Assembly: GCA_029582155.1 (NCBI GenBank)
Contig: CM055896.1
Coordinates: 8,760,482 to 8,824,481 of the forward strand
Source of the DNA: Panopea generosa
Lineage: Eukaryota; Mollusca; Bivalvia; Adapedonta; Hiatellidae
Direction: 5' to 3'
DNA length: 64,000 nt
Every line of letters starts with the position of its first letter. Position 1 is the first letter of the stretch. Shown here one piece after another: positions 32,449 through 43,540 of this stretch. The notes beneath the pieces were generated by a model. That model had not been told where the DNA came from, searched no databases, and saw only the letters and a program-made list of their open reading frames with translations. The position numbers and the translations under genes are program-made.

Positions 32449-33190
32449 CTGTAATAAAACAAAATGGGGTCAAGTAAATTTTATTTTAAGTTGTCGTGAC
32501 AAATAATGGATAACATAAACTCTAAAGGAGTAATTGTGCAAGCACATAGTATTATTGTTCCTTCTCAAGAGAAAGGACACTTATGGTGGACAATTTACTA
32601 AATTTTGCACGCCATCTCCGTCGTTGCCATTATATGCATGCATTAACATTACTTGTCTGCCACACAAACTAAAAGTATTGCTCTTCTCACACCTCACAAG
32701 GAAGAATATGTTTTTAATGATTTTTGCCAGCAAAACTAGTTACTTCGACAAATGAAGTCTCTTTTGATATCATTTATAAATCAAATGCGGTCATAGGTTT
32801 AAATTTTTAAGTTTGTATTTAGCACATCCAGCAGCCCCTGACTTTCAATCAGGCCTACTTCTCTATTAAGCAAATGTACTTTCCACACTTGTACCGGTCC
32901 TCTCAGGGTGCTGTATAAAAAATTGTCAACATCACAGTCTAATAAATCAGACATATTATACAGATGTTGTGAAGTTTATGGTTGCCTAGTCCAGCAGGTG
33001 GGATTTCTTGGAGATCTCAATTTTCATTAAACATCTTAGTCATGTTACAACCTTCAACATCACCATTGACAGTGGCTTGTACAAGTTATAGTACAGACAT
33101 ATGGTTTGCTGGCTGTTTTAGGGTATATAGGTTGTTTTAAAGTGACTTATGCACCATCTTTATCAAATTATAATTCAACTATGGCCATCA
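32449..33190. other. Intron sequence upstream of the large exon
   Basis: Non-repetitive sequence directly 5' (minus strand) of the large exon, including its pyrimidine-rich acceptor tract at 32449-32470. Nothing else is supported. Confidence 0.45.
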
Positions 33191-33194
33191 GTTT

Positions 33195-33411
33195 ATTGGT
33201 GGTGGATGTTCTGGGGTCTTGTCGCCAACCATTCATGATCTGAGGGTCGTGGGTTTGATCCTCCCCTACGGCTATGTGTAGTGTCCTTGAGCATGACACT
33301 TTTTCTGCATATGCTTTGTACTGGTTCTACCCAGGAAGACTTTGAGTGTGATTTGTCAAAGTTGTAAGAACTTGTTTCACAATCGAAGTAAAATAAACAA
33401 GTTTAAACTTA
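33195..33411 (+). mobile_element. SINE4 copy
   Basis: A tRNA-like head (GGGTCTTGTCGCCAACCATT, GGGTCGTGGGTTTGATCCTC, B box clear), then GTGTAGTGTCCTTGAGCATG, ACACTTTTTCTGCATATGCT, ACTGGTTCTACCCAGGAAGA and the tail TTTCACAATCGAAGTAAAAT, AAACAAGTTTAAAC. It is the most complete SINE4 in the plus orientation and defines the body that follows the 51-bp array. Confidence 0.75.
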
Positions 33412-33603
33412 AACCATTCTTGAGAATAATCTTAGACTTGAGGTAGCAACCATAGATATCTAGGTCACCATGATATATGGAATAAATAGGAGTTTTTTTT
33501 TTATAATATATTAGGTGTCCCCACATGCTTGCAATTTCTGTTTCTTTTTTCAGAATTCATTCTTGAGTTCAAGTCTAAGAATATTGTTAAGAATTGGTTG
33601 GTG
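33412..33603. mobile_element. MITE6 copy
   Basis: AACCATTCTTGAGAATAATC, TTAGACTTGAGGT on the left and GAGTTCAAGTCTAAGAATAT, TGTTAAGAATTGGTTGGTG on the right are inverted repeats. CCATAGATATCTAGGTCACC and ATAGGAGTTT..TATATTAGGTGTCCC recur in the copy at 38.4 kb. It directly abuts SINE4. Confidence 0.75.
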
Positions 33604-33745
33604 ATGTGTAACTGAGTTGAACCAATGCTGTTTCGGCAGTAACTGGAAAACATACAGTACATATAGTTAACTGTACTAACTTCAAATGTTTGGATCAGTC
33701 TGGGCTCGAATCCAGTACCTCAGCAATGAGGATTGAGCTTTGAGT
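33604..33745 (-). mobile_element. SINE3 fragment
   Basis: TGAGTTGAACCAATGCTGTT, GGCAGTAACTGGAAAACATA and GGGCTCGAATCCAGTACCTC, AGCAATGAGGATTGAG resemble the SINE3 body and B box. Diverged. Confidence 0.4.
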
Positions 33746-34187
33746 ATCAATTACATAGAGGAAAATTGCAGTTAATTTCAGTTTCTTTTATGTGGCACAG
33801 ACAACTGCTGCAAAAATCTCACACTGAATCATGTATATAATTATAGTAGTAGAGAAGTTAACTTTAAAGGAATTGTCAGTTCAACTAAGATCAATTATGC
33901 AACTAAAACAAAAAACAACTTCAAAAAGATGGTACCATTGACCAAAATTTTTCACCACAAATCTGACAAGCTAGGTTGATTTATACCAGCATTTACGTAA
34001 CTATTTACTGAGAGTATACTTGAATAGTTAAAGTGTTAATGTTTGAATATAGGTATTTAAGTTTGCTTTACTTCTATCAGTAAACATTCTACAGTTTTTT
34101 TAGTATTTACTTAGCTAAGTTAATGTTGATGAAACTTGGCCCAGTTATTGATTAATAAATTTGTTTGAAATGAAAGATTGGACAGCA

Positions 34188-35655
34188 TGGTCTTGTGGTA
34201 CTACAGTATAAGATTCCAGATAAGAAGGTCCAGGGTTTTGGTCTGGTGGTACTAGAGCATAAGATTCCAGATCAGAAGGTCCAGGGTTTTAGTCTGGTGG
34301 TACTAGAGCATAAGATTCCAGATTCCAGATCAGAAGGTCCAGGGTTTTAGTCTGGTGGTACTTGAGCATAAGATTCCAGATCAGAAGGTCCAGAGTTTTG
34401 GTCTTGTGGTACTAGAGCATAAGATTCCAGATAAGAAGGTCCAAGGTTTTGGTCTGGTGGTACTAGAGCATAAGATTCCAGATAAGAAGGTCCAGGGTTT
34501 TGGTCTGGTGGTACTAGAGCATAAGATTCCAGATAAGAAGGTCCAAGGTTTTGGTCTGGTGGTACTAGAGCATAAGATTCCAGATAAGAAGGTCCAGGGT
34601 TTTGGTCTGGTGGTACTAGAGCATAAGATTCCAGATCAGAAGGTCCAGAGTTTTGGTCAGGTGGTACTAGAGCATAAGATTCCAGATCACAAGGTCCAAG
34701 GTTTTGGTCTGGTGGTACTAGAGCATAAGATTCCAGATCAGAAGGTCCAAGGTTTTGGTCTGGTGGTACTTGAGCATAAGATTCCAGATCAGAAGGTCCA
34801 AGGTTTTGGTCTGGTGGTACTAGAGCATAAGATTCCAGATAAGAAGGTCCAAGGTTTTGGTCTGGTGGTACTAGAGCATAAGATTCCAGATCAGAAGGTC
34901 CAAGGTTTTGGTCTGGTGGTACTAGAGCATAAGATTCCAGATAAGAAGGTCCAAGGTTTTGGTCTGGTGGTACTAGAGCATAAGATTCCAGATAAGAAGG
35001 TCCAGGGTTTTGGTCTGGTGGTACTAGAGCATAAGATTCCAGATCAGAAGGTCCAGAGTTTTGGTCAGGTGGTACTAGAGCATAAGATTCCAGATCACAA
35101 GGTCCAGATTTTGGTCTGGTGGTACTAGAGCATAAGATTCCAGATCAGAAGGTCCAAGGTTTTGGTCTGGTGGTACTTGAGCATAAGATTCCAGATCAGA
35201 AGGTCCAAGGTTTTGGTCTGGTGGTACTAGAGCATAAGATTCCAGATAAGAAGGTCCAAGGTTTTGGTCTGGTGGTACTTGAGCATAAGATTCCAGATCA
35301 GAAGGTCCAAGGTTTTGGTCTGGTGGTACTAGAGCATAAGATTCCAGATAAGAAGGTCCAAGGTTTTGGTCTGGTGGTTCTAGAGCATAAGATTCCAGAT
35401 CAGAAGGTCCAAGGTTTTGGTCTGGTGGTACAGTATCATATTCAGGATCAGAATGTCGAGTGTTTTAGTCTTGTGGTACAGTATTAAATTCTGGATCAGA
35501 AGGTCCAGGGTTTTGGTCTTGTTGTTCATTATCATATTCCTGATCAGAAGGTCCAGGGTATTGGTCTTGTGGTACAGTATCATATTCCGGATCAGAAGGT
35601 CCAAGGTTTTGGTCTTGTGGTACAGTATCATATTCCGGATCAGAAGGTCCTAGAT
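34188..35655 (+). repeat. 51-bp minisatellite, about 28 units, built from a tRNA-like SINE head
   Basis: The unit reads GGTCTGGTGGTACTAGAGCA, TAAGATTCCAGATCAGAAGG, TCCAAGGTTTT. It has the layout of a tRNA 5'-to-anticodon region: TGGTCTGGTGGTA as D-arm/A box, then GATTCCAGATCAGAAGGT, nearly identical to the anticodon arm of animal tRNA-Trp (ACTCCAGATCAGAAGGT). The SINE4 body follows the last unit. A higher-order repeat is visible: the rare variant with TTTTGGTCAGG and GATCACAAGG occurs at 34651 and 35059, 408 bp (eight units) apart. From 35430 the units are diverged (CAGTATCATATTCCGGATCA). Since 51 is 17 codons, a spurious 257-codon frame with VLEHKIPDQKVQGFGLV repeats appears. Confidence 0.9.
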
Positions 35656-35880
35656 CTGATACTCTGTCACAGCCATACTTTTGTGTTCTTGATAGAGACA
35701 CTTAATCCACAGATTCTAGATCAGAAGGTCCTAGATCTGATACTCTATCACAGCCATACAGACACTTAATCCACATAATTTATACTGAGTATTGGTACCA
35801 TCCAGGAAAACAGTGAATGAATTTATGTAAGTCGTAAGTTACTGTTTCACAATCAATGTAAATAAAAAGTTTATGTTGTT
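35656..35880 (+). mobile_element. SINE4 body following the amplified head
   Basis: TAGATCTGATACTCTGTCAC, AGCCATACTTTTGTGTTCTT, GATAGAGACACTTAATCCAC, partly repeated once (35716-35775), then TACTGAGTATTGGTACCATC, CAGGAAAACAGTGAATG and the tail TTTCACAATCAATGTAAATA. This is the SINE4 body in its normal order, directly after the 51-bp array. Confidence 0.7.
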
Positions 35881-36100
35881 AGACCTAGAACTATCCTATA
35901 AATGCTGAGCCCCAGGCGAGGAAGCTTCTAATACCACTTTTCAAAACTTGTATTTGACCTGACCAGGAATCAAATCCACAATCTTCCACATGCGAGGCAG
36001 ACACTCTAACTAGACAAATCCTACGGTGGGGGATTTGTCTAAGTTATAATTTATTGTTTCATAATCTATGTAAAATAAAAGGTTTTAACTGGTCAACCAT
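35881..36100 (-). mobile_element. SINE2 fragment beside a second SINE4 tail
   Basis: AGACCTAGAACTATCCTATA, AATGCTGAGCCCCAGGCGAG, GAAGCTTCTAATACCACTTT and a degraded SINE2 head (CACATGCGAGGCAGACACTC) span 35884-36012. At 36028-36095 another SINE4 tail (TTTCATAATCTATGTAAAAT) follows, as if SINE2 had landed inside SINE4-derived sequence. Confidence 0.55.
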
Positions 36101-36449
36101 ATATTAATACTTGATACCAGTTTTGTAAAGAACAGATAAGTAATATTGGCCCTGCAGTTTTAAGGGGGAACAATCAATCACCATGACAACATTACAGAAC
36201 ATTTATAACATGGACAGCATCACCCCATAGTGAACCTCATCACGGTTATCATCAACTGGGGATGAGATGGAAATGCCAGGGAAGGAAGAATGAATGGTTT
36301 GTCAACATTTTAAACATGTTGTAGATCATATGGTTACATGGCAGTTAGAGAAAACTCATTATAAATACTTCTGGCAGAGTTACAGGGGGGGGGACAGCGG
36401 AAAGGACCCAACTTGAGCAAAATTCAAGTCCTATTGACTTAATGATGTG

Positions 36450-36726
36450 TAAGGCTCGGTTAAATAAGTTGCATAATTATCTGATTATCAATCCAGGAGT
36501 TGTGAGTTTGAATACCCACCTAGCCACGGCCTCCATGATGATGGATATACAATACTTTGACTCACTGTCATTTGTTTCTCACTATTGATTCCAGTGGGAA
36601 AATTTATCAGTTACTTTCGGAGATGGTGTGCTTGAGCATTGGTTAACCTTTGAGGATCCAAAGAAAGAGTGATAAGGTTAACTGACTTTCTGTTAGCCCT
36701 TGATGGCAAGAAATGAACCTAATATA
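36450..36726 (+). mobile_element. SINE1 copy, diverged
   Basis: The A box is decayed (GGTTAAATAAGTTGCATAAT). GTTGTGAGTTTGAATACCCA (B box), CGGAGATGGTGTGCTTGAGC, GTTAGCCCTTGATGGCAAGA and AATATACAAACAGAG follow. Probably an older copy. Confidence 0.75.
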
Positions 36727-36836
36727 CAAACAGAGTAAAAAATGATATTTTTGACAAAGGAATGCAAAGCAGCAGGAGTAAGTAAATGGAAGTTTGATTT
36801 TTTAGTAGGTTTTGTAAAATCTTAGAATTTTTTATT

Positions 36837-36936
36837 TTATTACATGACTTATCTTCATATTTATTACATGACCTATCTTTATACTTATTACATGACCTAT
36901 CTTTATATTTATTATATGACCTGTCTTTACATATAA
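36837..36936 (+). repeat. 24-bp tandem repeat, four units
   Basis: The unit is TTACATGACCTATCTTTATA plus TTTA, four times with single changes. Confidence 0.9.
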
Positions 36937-37214
36937 TATATTCAGCTGAAACTGAATAAATTGATGGAAATTAAATTTTTCCTTGGTTTAACAGTTCAAT
37001 AAAAAAATTCTAATTCCCAACATTTTGTGCTATGCGCTGTTCAATATGATAAACCTTTCGATAAATGTAACTGATTTTTTCAACTACTAAGGGGAAATAA
37101 GTCTCCAACAAGTCTGTCAAGCTGACAATAAGAATTACCTCTAACTGTCTTGGCTCAAAAAATTTATTGTTTTGTATAGCTTTAGTATTGCTTCCCACAA
37201 TTTTTCATCATATG

Positions 37215-37422
37215 ACGTTATTTAGCCGAGACAGTAATAGAGGCAGTCCAACTGGAATCTTGTGTCACGGACACATACATAGTATGGTACCCCACCCTGT
37301 CGCATCAAACCGCCTTCGATCTGACCAGACCTAGAACTATCCCCTAAAGTGAGGAATCTACTAATATCATTTTATAAGTTTATGGTAAGTAATGGCTGGC
37401 ATTCAAATCAACAACCTTCAAA
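37215..37422 (-). mobile_element. SINE2 fragment
   Basis: CAACTGGAATCTTGTGTCAC, GGACACATACATAGTATGGT, ACCCCACCCTGTCGCATCAA, GACCAGACCTAGAACTATCC and CATTCAAATCAACAACCTTC follow SINE2 order. The tail and A box are missing. Confidence 0.6.
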
Positions 37423-37697
37423 AAAGAGTTCAAAACGCCAGTGTAAAATATGATCTTTTATGAATATGTCCAAAATTCATTTATAATTATTATTTATACA
37501 ATTTGATTTTTTTATTTACTTTTTGATTTTTTTCTACTTTGTATAAATTGTTGTTATGTTTCAATCTTTATACGTAGTTAATACTATAAAGAATATGATC
37601 ACTGTCAAGGAAGCATGTCAGGAAAAAGTCAACAATATTAATGTAACCGATGTGACGATCAAATTACAATAAAAATTAATGCATGCGACTCTTTTAC

Positions 37698-37995
37698 ACC
37701 GTGCCCGATTAGCTCAGTCAGCTGCACATCTGGCTATCAATCCAGGGATCACGAGTTTGAATCCCCACCCGGCAAACAGTCTCCATGATGATTGCTATAC
37801 GTCATTGTGTCTCATTATCATTCGTCTCTCACCACTGATTCTAGTGGGAAAGTTATCAGTTACTTGCGGAGATGGGGTGTGCTCGAGTACTGGCTAACCT
37901 TTCAGGATCCCAGGAAACAGTGGTTACTTTATCTGATCATCTGTTAGCCCTTGATGGCATAAAAATGATGTTAAATTTTCAATCAATCAATCATT
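37698..37995 (+). mobile_element. SINE1 copy, full length
   Basis: GCCCGATTAGCTCAGTCAGC, GGATCACGAGTTTGAATCCC, CACCCGGCAAACAGTCTCCA, TCATTCGTCTCTCACCACTG, GTTACTTGCGGAGATGGGGT, CAGGATCCCAGGAAACAGTG, GATGGCATAAAAATGATGTT and an AATCAATCAATC tail. A well-kept copy. Confidence 0.9.
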
Positions 37996-38231
37996 TGACA
38001 CATCAAAAAATAAACTGAAATATTTTGAGTAAAAAAAAAAAAATTTTTTCTAACCTGGGTGCATAGGCCAAATATCTTCCTATAAAGGAAGTACATGTAT
38101 ATCAACATTTTTCCATGTTTTAGATTGCTGCTGCTGCTGCTACTACTGCTACTACTACCTTTATGCACACATTGAGGCCTTTTTGCCATTAAACATGCTA
38201 TTATAATATACTGGAAAGACATCTCCTAATA

Positions 38232-38305
38232 TGGGCTATTAGCTAGGTTAGACTACAATAGATTTCCCGTTTAAAACTGCAACATTTTGCGATGTATCAA
38301 TAAAA
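38232..38305 (-). mobile_element. MITE5 fragment
   Basis: GGGCTATTAGCTAGGTTAGA, CTACAATAGATTTCCCGTTT and CAACATTTTGCGATGTATCA match the complement of MITE5 at 43830-43910. A related string AACCTGGGTGCATAGGCCAA lies at 38055. Confidence 0.45.
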
Positions 38306-38377
38306 AAATGTATCTTTGACCACTCAGTTAAAAAAGAATGTAAAAAAAACAATAAATTTTATATTTATGTCTGTAAT

Positions 38378-38770
38378 ACACAAGAAAAATATGCAGCCAC
38401 TCCGGAGGTCATCACAATTCACCAACCATTCTTAAGAATATTCTTAGACTGGCGCTTGAAAATCCAAATTTCAACCTTAGATATCTAGTTTACCATGACA
38501 TATAGAATAATTATAGGAGTTTATCTGACTATATATTAGTTGTCTCTGCATGCTTGCAAATTTTTGCTGCAAAAAATGATCTCTAGATGTGTTTTCAAAA
38601 TTCATTCTTGAATTCAAGTCTAAGAATATTCTTGAAAATGGTTGGTGAATACCTACCCGGGACTCAAACCCGGGACCTGTTGTTTACAGGCCAAATGCTC
38701 TCCTTACTGAGCTAATCAGACCACTAACATATGTTTCTCACCTTACAGGTTACTTACCGCTGCGACATAT
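38378..38770 (-). mobile_element. SINE5 copy, probably split by MITE6
   Basis: On the minus strand the head is GGTCTGATTAGCTCAGTAAG, GAGAGCATTTGGCCTGTAAA, CAACAGGTCCCGGGTTTGAG, TCCCGGGTAG: intact A and B boxes with the loop CCTGTAA, i.e. anticodon UGU (tRNA-Thr-like). After the MITE6 insert the 3' part GCTGCATATTTTTCTTG appears at 38378-38400, matching the uninterrupted copy (GCTACATATTTTTCTTGTCC). Confidence 0.65.
38420..38647. mobile_element. MITE6 copy
   Basis: CACCAACCATTCTTAAGAAT, ATTCTTAGACT on the left and AAGTCTAAGAATATTCTTGA, AAATGGTTGGTG on the right, about 30 bp of inverted repeat. CCTTAGATATCTAGTTTACC and ATTATAGGAGTTTATCTGAC match the copy at 33.4 kb. Confidence 0.85.
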
Positions 38771-38859
38771 TCCCTCACAAATTTGGAATTCGCTCCCTAA
38801 TTTCAATAGAGACCAGATAATCGTGTAAATGTCTCAGAATATGAGAATTGTAATTTATA

Positions 38860-39045
38860 TGTCACAGTCCCCCATTGGGTGCCAATGTAACAGGACAAGA
38901 AAAATATGTAGCCAGACCAGGACTCAAACCAAGGACCTTTCGCTTACAGGGCGAATGTTCTACCCAATGAGCTAACCAGATGACTTACATAATTATGTTT
39001 TTCTCCTTACAGGTTACGTACACACTGTGACATGTCTTAAAAGAT
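38860..39045 (-). mobile_element. SINE5 copy (tRNA-Thr-like head)
   Basis: On the minus strand: CATCTGGTTAGCTCATTGGG (A box), TAGAACATTCGCCCTGTAAG, CGAAAGGTCCTTGGTTTGAG (B box), then GTCTGGCTACATATTTTTCT and TGTCCTGTTACATTGGCACC. The anticodon stem TTCGC/GCGAA closes a CCTGTAA loop (anticodon UGU). The acceptor stem does not pair well, so this is a SINE head and not a tRNA gene. Confidence 0.7.
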
Positions 39046-39310
39046 AGGATAAACAAAAGTCAATATAATTATGTAAACAACTAACAACAGTCATAAAACT
39101 TTGCAGACTACTGACTGAACGAAACCCGACAGATACTTTTAAACTTGAATTTTTTTTTAAATGTTTCTTCAAACCGTCATTAATTTTGTTAATGTAATTT
39201 AACAGTTTGCCAGGGAACTGTTTTCAAATTCTTGCCAGATAAGTATTATTGATAAGAACTGTCAAAATGGCGGCTGTTCGGAGTAAATCACCTTATGTAA
39301 ATTACGCAAC

Positions 39311-39935
39311 ATGCAGGGGCAGATAATTGATGGGTACAGTCCATCCACATCTTGCTTGTACCATGCAGGGGCAGATAATTGATGGATACAGTCAATCAAA
39401 GTACAAGTTAGACAATATTACAACATGTAAGTGAGATAAATGGTGCATTCAATACAGTCAATTCAAATACATGTTAGACCATGTTACAACATGTAAGGGA
39501 GATAAATGGTGCGTTCAATACAGTCAATTCAAATACATGTTAGACCATGCTACAACATGTAAGGGAGATAAATATTGCATTCAATACAGTCAATTCAAAT
39601 ATAGGTTAGACCATTTTACATGTAACGGAGATAAATGGTACGTTCAATACAGTCAATTCAAATACACGCGAGACCATGCTACAACATGTAAGGGAGATAA
39701 ATGGTGCATTCAATACCGTCAATTCAAAATTCATGTTAGACCATGTTCAATACAGTCAATTCAAATACATGTTAGACCATGTTACAACATGTAAGGGAGA
39801 TAAATGGTGCATTCAATACCGTCAATTCAAAATTCATGTTAGACCATGTTCAATACAGTCAATTCAAATACATGTTAGACCATGTTACAACATGTAAGGG
39901 AGATAAATGGTGCGTTCAATACAGTCAATAATTCA
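39311..39935 (+). repeat. 66-bp minisatellite with 103-bp compound units
   Basis: The unit contains CATGTAAGGGAGATAAATGG, TGCATTCAATACAGTCAATT, CAAATACATGTTAGACCATG, TTACAA. At 39681-39783 and 39784-39886 a longer compound unit with an extra partial copy (CAATTCAAAATTCATGTTAG) occurs twice. The first two units (39311-39415) are shorter and more diverged. Confidence 0.9.
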
Positions 39936-40204
39936 ACATTACTCTTGGCTTGCCTGTCATTCCTTGCTCATTTTCAAATTGATGAATAAATACTTAATTG
40001 ATCAGAAGCTTTAGTAAGTCAAACTGTTACATTTTAGTTTTTATTAAAACTACATTAAAATTTGTTTTCAATGAACTTGGATATAAGAAATTCTTGTTTA
40101 GTATGTGAAATGAATATTCATTTTCCTATTATATTTTATATTTTGTGTAGGTAATAAAACATATATTTGTACATTTTAACTAAAGATTGAAATCAAATGA
40201 ACTG

Positions 40205-40522
40205 CCAGGCCCAATTAGCAAAGTCAGTAGCATGTCTGACTATCAATCCAGGGTTCTAGAGTTTGAATCCCCACCCGGCAACAGTCACCATTGACATTGA
40301 TATATGACATTGTGACTCATCATTCGTCTCTCACCACTGAGTCAAGTGGGAAAGTTATCAGTAACTTGGGGAGAGGGGGGGGGGGGGGGGGGGGGGGAGG
40401 GGGGTGCTCAAGTACTGGTTAACATTTCAGGATCCCAGAAAAACAGTGATTAGGTTACCTGATCGTCTGTTAGCCCTCGATGGCATAAAAATGATGCTAA
40501 ATATTCAATCTAGCAATCAATC
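40205..40522 (+). mobile_element. SINE1 copy with 14-bp target duplication and G-run
   Basis: AATCAAATGAACTG flanks the element at 40191-40204 and 40523-40536, a perfect target-site duplication. CCAGGCCCAATTAGCAAAGT, GAGTTTGAATCCCCACCCGG, the body and a CAATCTAGCAATCAATC tail are all present. A G-run of over 20 bases (about 40374-40397) has expanded at the GGAGATGGGG position. The perfect duplication points to a fairly recent insertion. Confidence 0.95.
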
Positions 40523-40539
40523 AATCAAATGAACTGAAT

Positions 40540-41170
40540 ATAACACGTTTTAATGACTTGTCATTAAGCACATAAAACACAAAAGAATAAACAAAACATA
40601 CCACAACACAATCCTTAGTAAAACAATGTGAAAACATAAATCATCTCTACATGAATAAATTCTTCTGTTCATTCAAAACACTATGGTTAATCCACAAATC
40701 TGCTGTCCATATTCCACGACACGTTTTGACCAACATTCAACATTCACACTGGAAGTTTACAATCGAAGATTAAAATACAACAGGATACAGAGTTGAAGAG
40801 CAAACTCCAACAGGATCCGTGTAATTCATTTTATTTTTTTATGGAGACGGGATTGCTCAGCCTCAATAAAGTGTAAATATGTAACTGCTGTAAGCTGGGA
40901 GTGCAGGCTGACCTGAATATACACACATCATTCTTTACAAATTAAATCTGCCACTTATTTCATTAGTGGGTGTGGCCATACGGTGGGTATACATGAAGTA
41001 CAGAGTGATGAATAGGTTACAAACAGGGTGTGGCTGCTGCAATAAATATAGGAATATGTACACCTGCCGGGGCATGCAGAAATATACACGTTTAATTGGA
41101 CGTTCATGTTGATGGATTAATAGATTGATAAAGTGCAGGATAGATGGACCAGAGATTACTTGTTGAGAAA
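40540..41170. other. Unannotated sequence
   Basis: No gene or family match. Slightly less AT-rich from 40850 to 41080 (GGGAGTGCAGGCTGACC, GGGTGTGGCTGCTGC). Confidence 0.35.
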
Positions 41171-41171
41171 T

Positions 41172-41656
<485 letters not shown>

Positions 41657-41689
41657 CCTCAGGAATCAGTGTCTGACTATTCCACATCA

Positions 41690-41782
41690 TATTACAGGGG
41701 AATACCAGCAGTATGACATATTACAGGGGAATACCAGCAGTATGACATATTACAGGGGAATACCAGCAGTATGACATATTGC
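41690..41782 (+). repeat. 29-bp tandem repeat, three units
   Basis: ATATTACAGGGGAATACCAG, CAGTATGAC is repeated three times without change. Confidence 0.95.
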
Positions 41783-42313
41783 ACATAACTATCTTATGTT
41801 ACTATTTTACGGCTGTCCAACATGGTGATCAGTCAGTGACACATTATCAACATATCAACAAAAGCAATACATAAGCCCCCTATAGGTTTACTAATTTTAC
41901 CCGGGCCTGCAGTGCCTATGTGAAACTACGCTAGTGCCCTAAATTAAACATACTGTAATGCATGGCGATTGGTCCCGGAAGATAGAATTTAATGACAATA
42001 GCATAAAAATTATTATTTTTTATTCTTCACTACTACTGCCTTGATCACATGCTTATAAAACAAGATCATATGACACTATTGTAGTATCACTCGACAGTTA
42101 ATTTAATAGTGTATGCTAAACTTTTTCAGTTCCCATGTTAGTCAAGATTTACATAACAAGCCAACATGGCTATATAATATTAACACATCATGGTACGACA
42201 TGATCAAATGTCATTTATACATGATTTGATGAGAGCAAATCATACAATAATAGCTGTTCCCTATAAACCTTAATCTCAATGTTCAAAATTTAATAAACAA
42301 TTAAACTGGCATG

Positions 42314-42593
42314 GTTAGCTCATTCTATAGCACATCTGGCTATCAATCCAGTGGTCGGGAGTTTGAAACACTGTCACGACACAGCCACCATGTTGAGTTA
42401 TATACGACATTGCATCTAAATGTCATCCTTCTCTCACCTCTGATTCAAGTAGGGAAGTTGTCAGTTACTTGCGGAGATGGGTGTGCTAATGTAATATTTA
42501 ACCTTTAAGGTTCCCAGGATAGAGCAGTTAAGTTAACAGATCATCTGTTAGCCCTCGATGGCATAAAAATTATGCAAAATATGCAAACAAACA
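42314..42593 (+). mobile_element. SINE1 copy with 11-bp target duplication
   Basis: AAACTGGCATG flanks it at 42303-42313 and 42594-42604. The 5' end is slightly short (starts GTTAGCTCATTCTATAGCAC). The B box is weak (CGGGAGTTTGAAACACTGTC). The tail is ATATGCAAACAAACAA. Confidence 0.9.
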
Positions 42594-42620
42594 AAACTGG
42601 CATGAAGGTAAAATTCAAGA

Positions 42621-42805
42621 TACAATCAAACCTGTCTTAAGCAGCCAGACAAGGAAAGGTGTAAAAGTGGCCCTTTAAGACAGGTTGTTGTTCAATACAG
42701 GTTGCAGTAATTGCTTTAAACCACATAAATGGGAAATAGCAAATATGGCTATTTTAGACAAGTGACTGCTCAATAGAGGTTACCACTTAAACATGTTTTA
42801 CTGTA
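42621..42805 (+). mobile_element. MITE2 copy
   Basis: TACAATCAAACCTGTCTTAA, GCAGCCAGACAAGGAAAGGT on the left and GACTGCTCAATAGAGGTTAC, AACATGTTTTACTGTA on the right. It starts 16 bp after the SINE1 target duplication. Confidence 0.85.
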
Positions 42806-43489
42806 CTAGTAGATTTAAAATTTAAGTTTAAAATTCAATAGCTTCAATATTAAAACAAACAATGAAAGTAAGTAACGCATAAAAGAATACAGGCAATGAT
42901 GAAACCGAGAGTTCACTGAGTTGAAGTGTGCTGTAAATATGTATCATTATGATTAGATAAGTTGTAAGTGTAAAATCACTTAAAATATCTCTTAGCTGGG
43001 GTGCGGCTGCACTCTGTAACTCTAGCTGCGAGGATGAGAATTAACAATGGTGCAAATCTGACAGCTTCTTACAGACACATGCAGCAATAAAATATGCTGG
43101 ATTCTTCTTTACCCACAGATTTCAAAATTTCTTTCACTTTTAAATTAAAGGCAAACAACAAGTTTTTTATACATTTTCATTAAAAGCTATTTCTGAAAAA
43201 TATATTATTATCTACAGGATGCAAGTATGAATAATAACCCATAACTGTAATAAATTGTTGAAATTCATCCTATTTCACACTTTTTGATGCCACCAGTTTT
43301 ATAAAAATGTTAATAAATTCTGAATAATAAAGCTTCAGAAAATAATGCTTGCAGATTAATATGTGTAAAACTTAATTTGATGATATCATAAATAATAATT
43401 TCAACATTCCTAGTGTCCTTTTGAAGTCTCTCTCTCTCTCTCAAAAAAAAAAACTAGTGTACAACCTTGGTTTTAAAATGCATTATATT

Positions 43490-43540
43490 CCTATTTTAGC
43501 CAATTTTACAAGATTGATAAATCCTGAAAAATTCCCTTTT
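43490..43540 (+). mobile_element. MITE5 terminus, head-to-head with the next copy
   Basis: TTTTAGCCAATTTTACAAGA, AAATCCTGAAAAATTCCCTT is the right end of a MITE5. It touches the left end of the following full copy, sharing TTTTAAGGG. Confidence 0.65.

Noticed and set aside
34355-35487. 257- and 122-codon frames with VLEHKIPDQKVQGFGLV repeats
   Set aside because: 51 bp equals 17 codons. The DNA is a tRNA-like SINE head repeated in tandem, so the protein reading is accidental.
38885-38970. tRNA-Thr gene (anticodon UGU)
   Set aside because: The anticodon stem and boxes are good but the acceptor stem does not pair, and the sequence continues into a SINE body present twice. All other tRNA-like pieces here fail the same test.
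39257-39312. ATGGCGGCTGTTCGG start-like sequence in a good context
   Set aside because: Only 17 codons before a stop, no convincing donor, and it runs into the 66-bp array.
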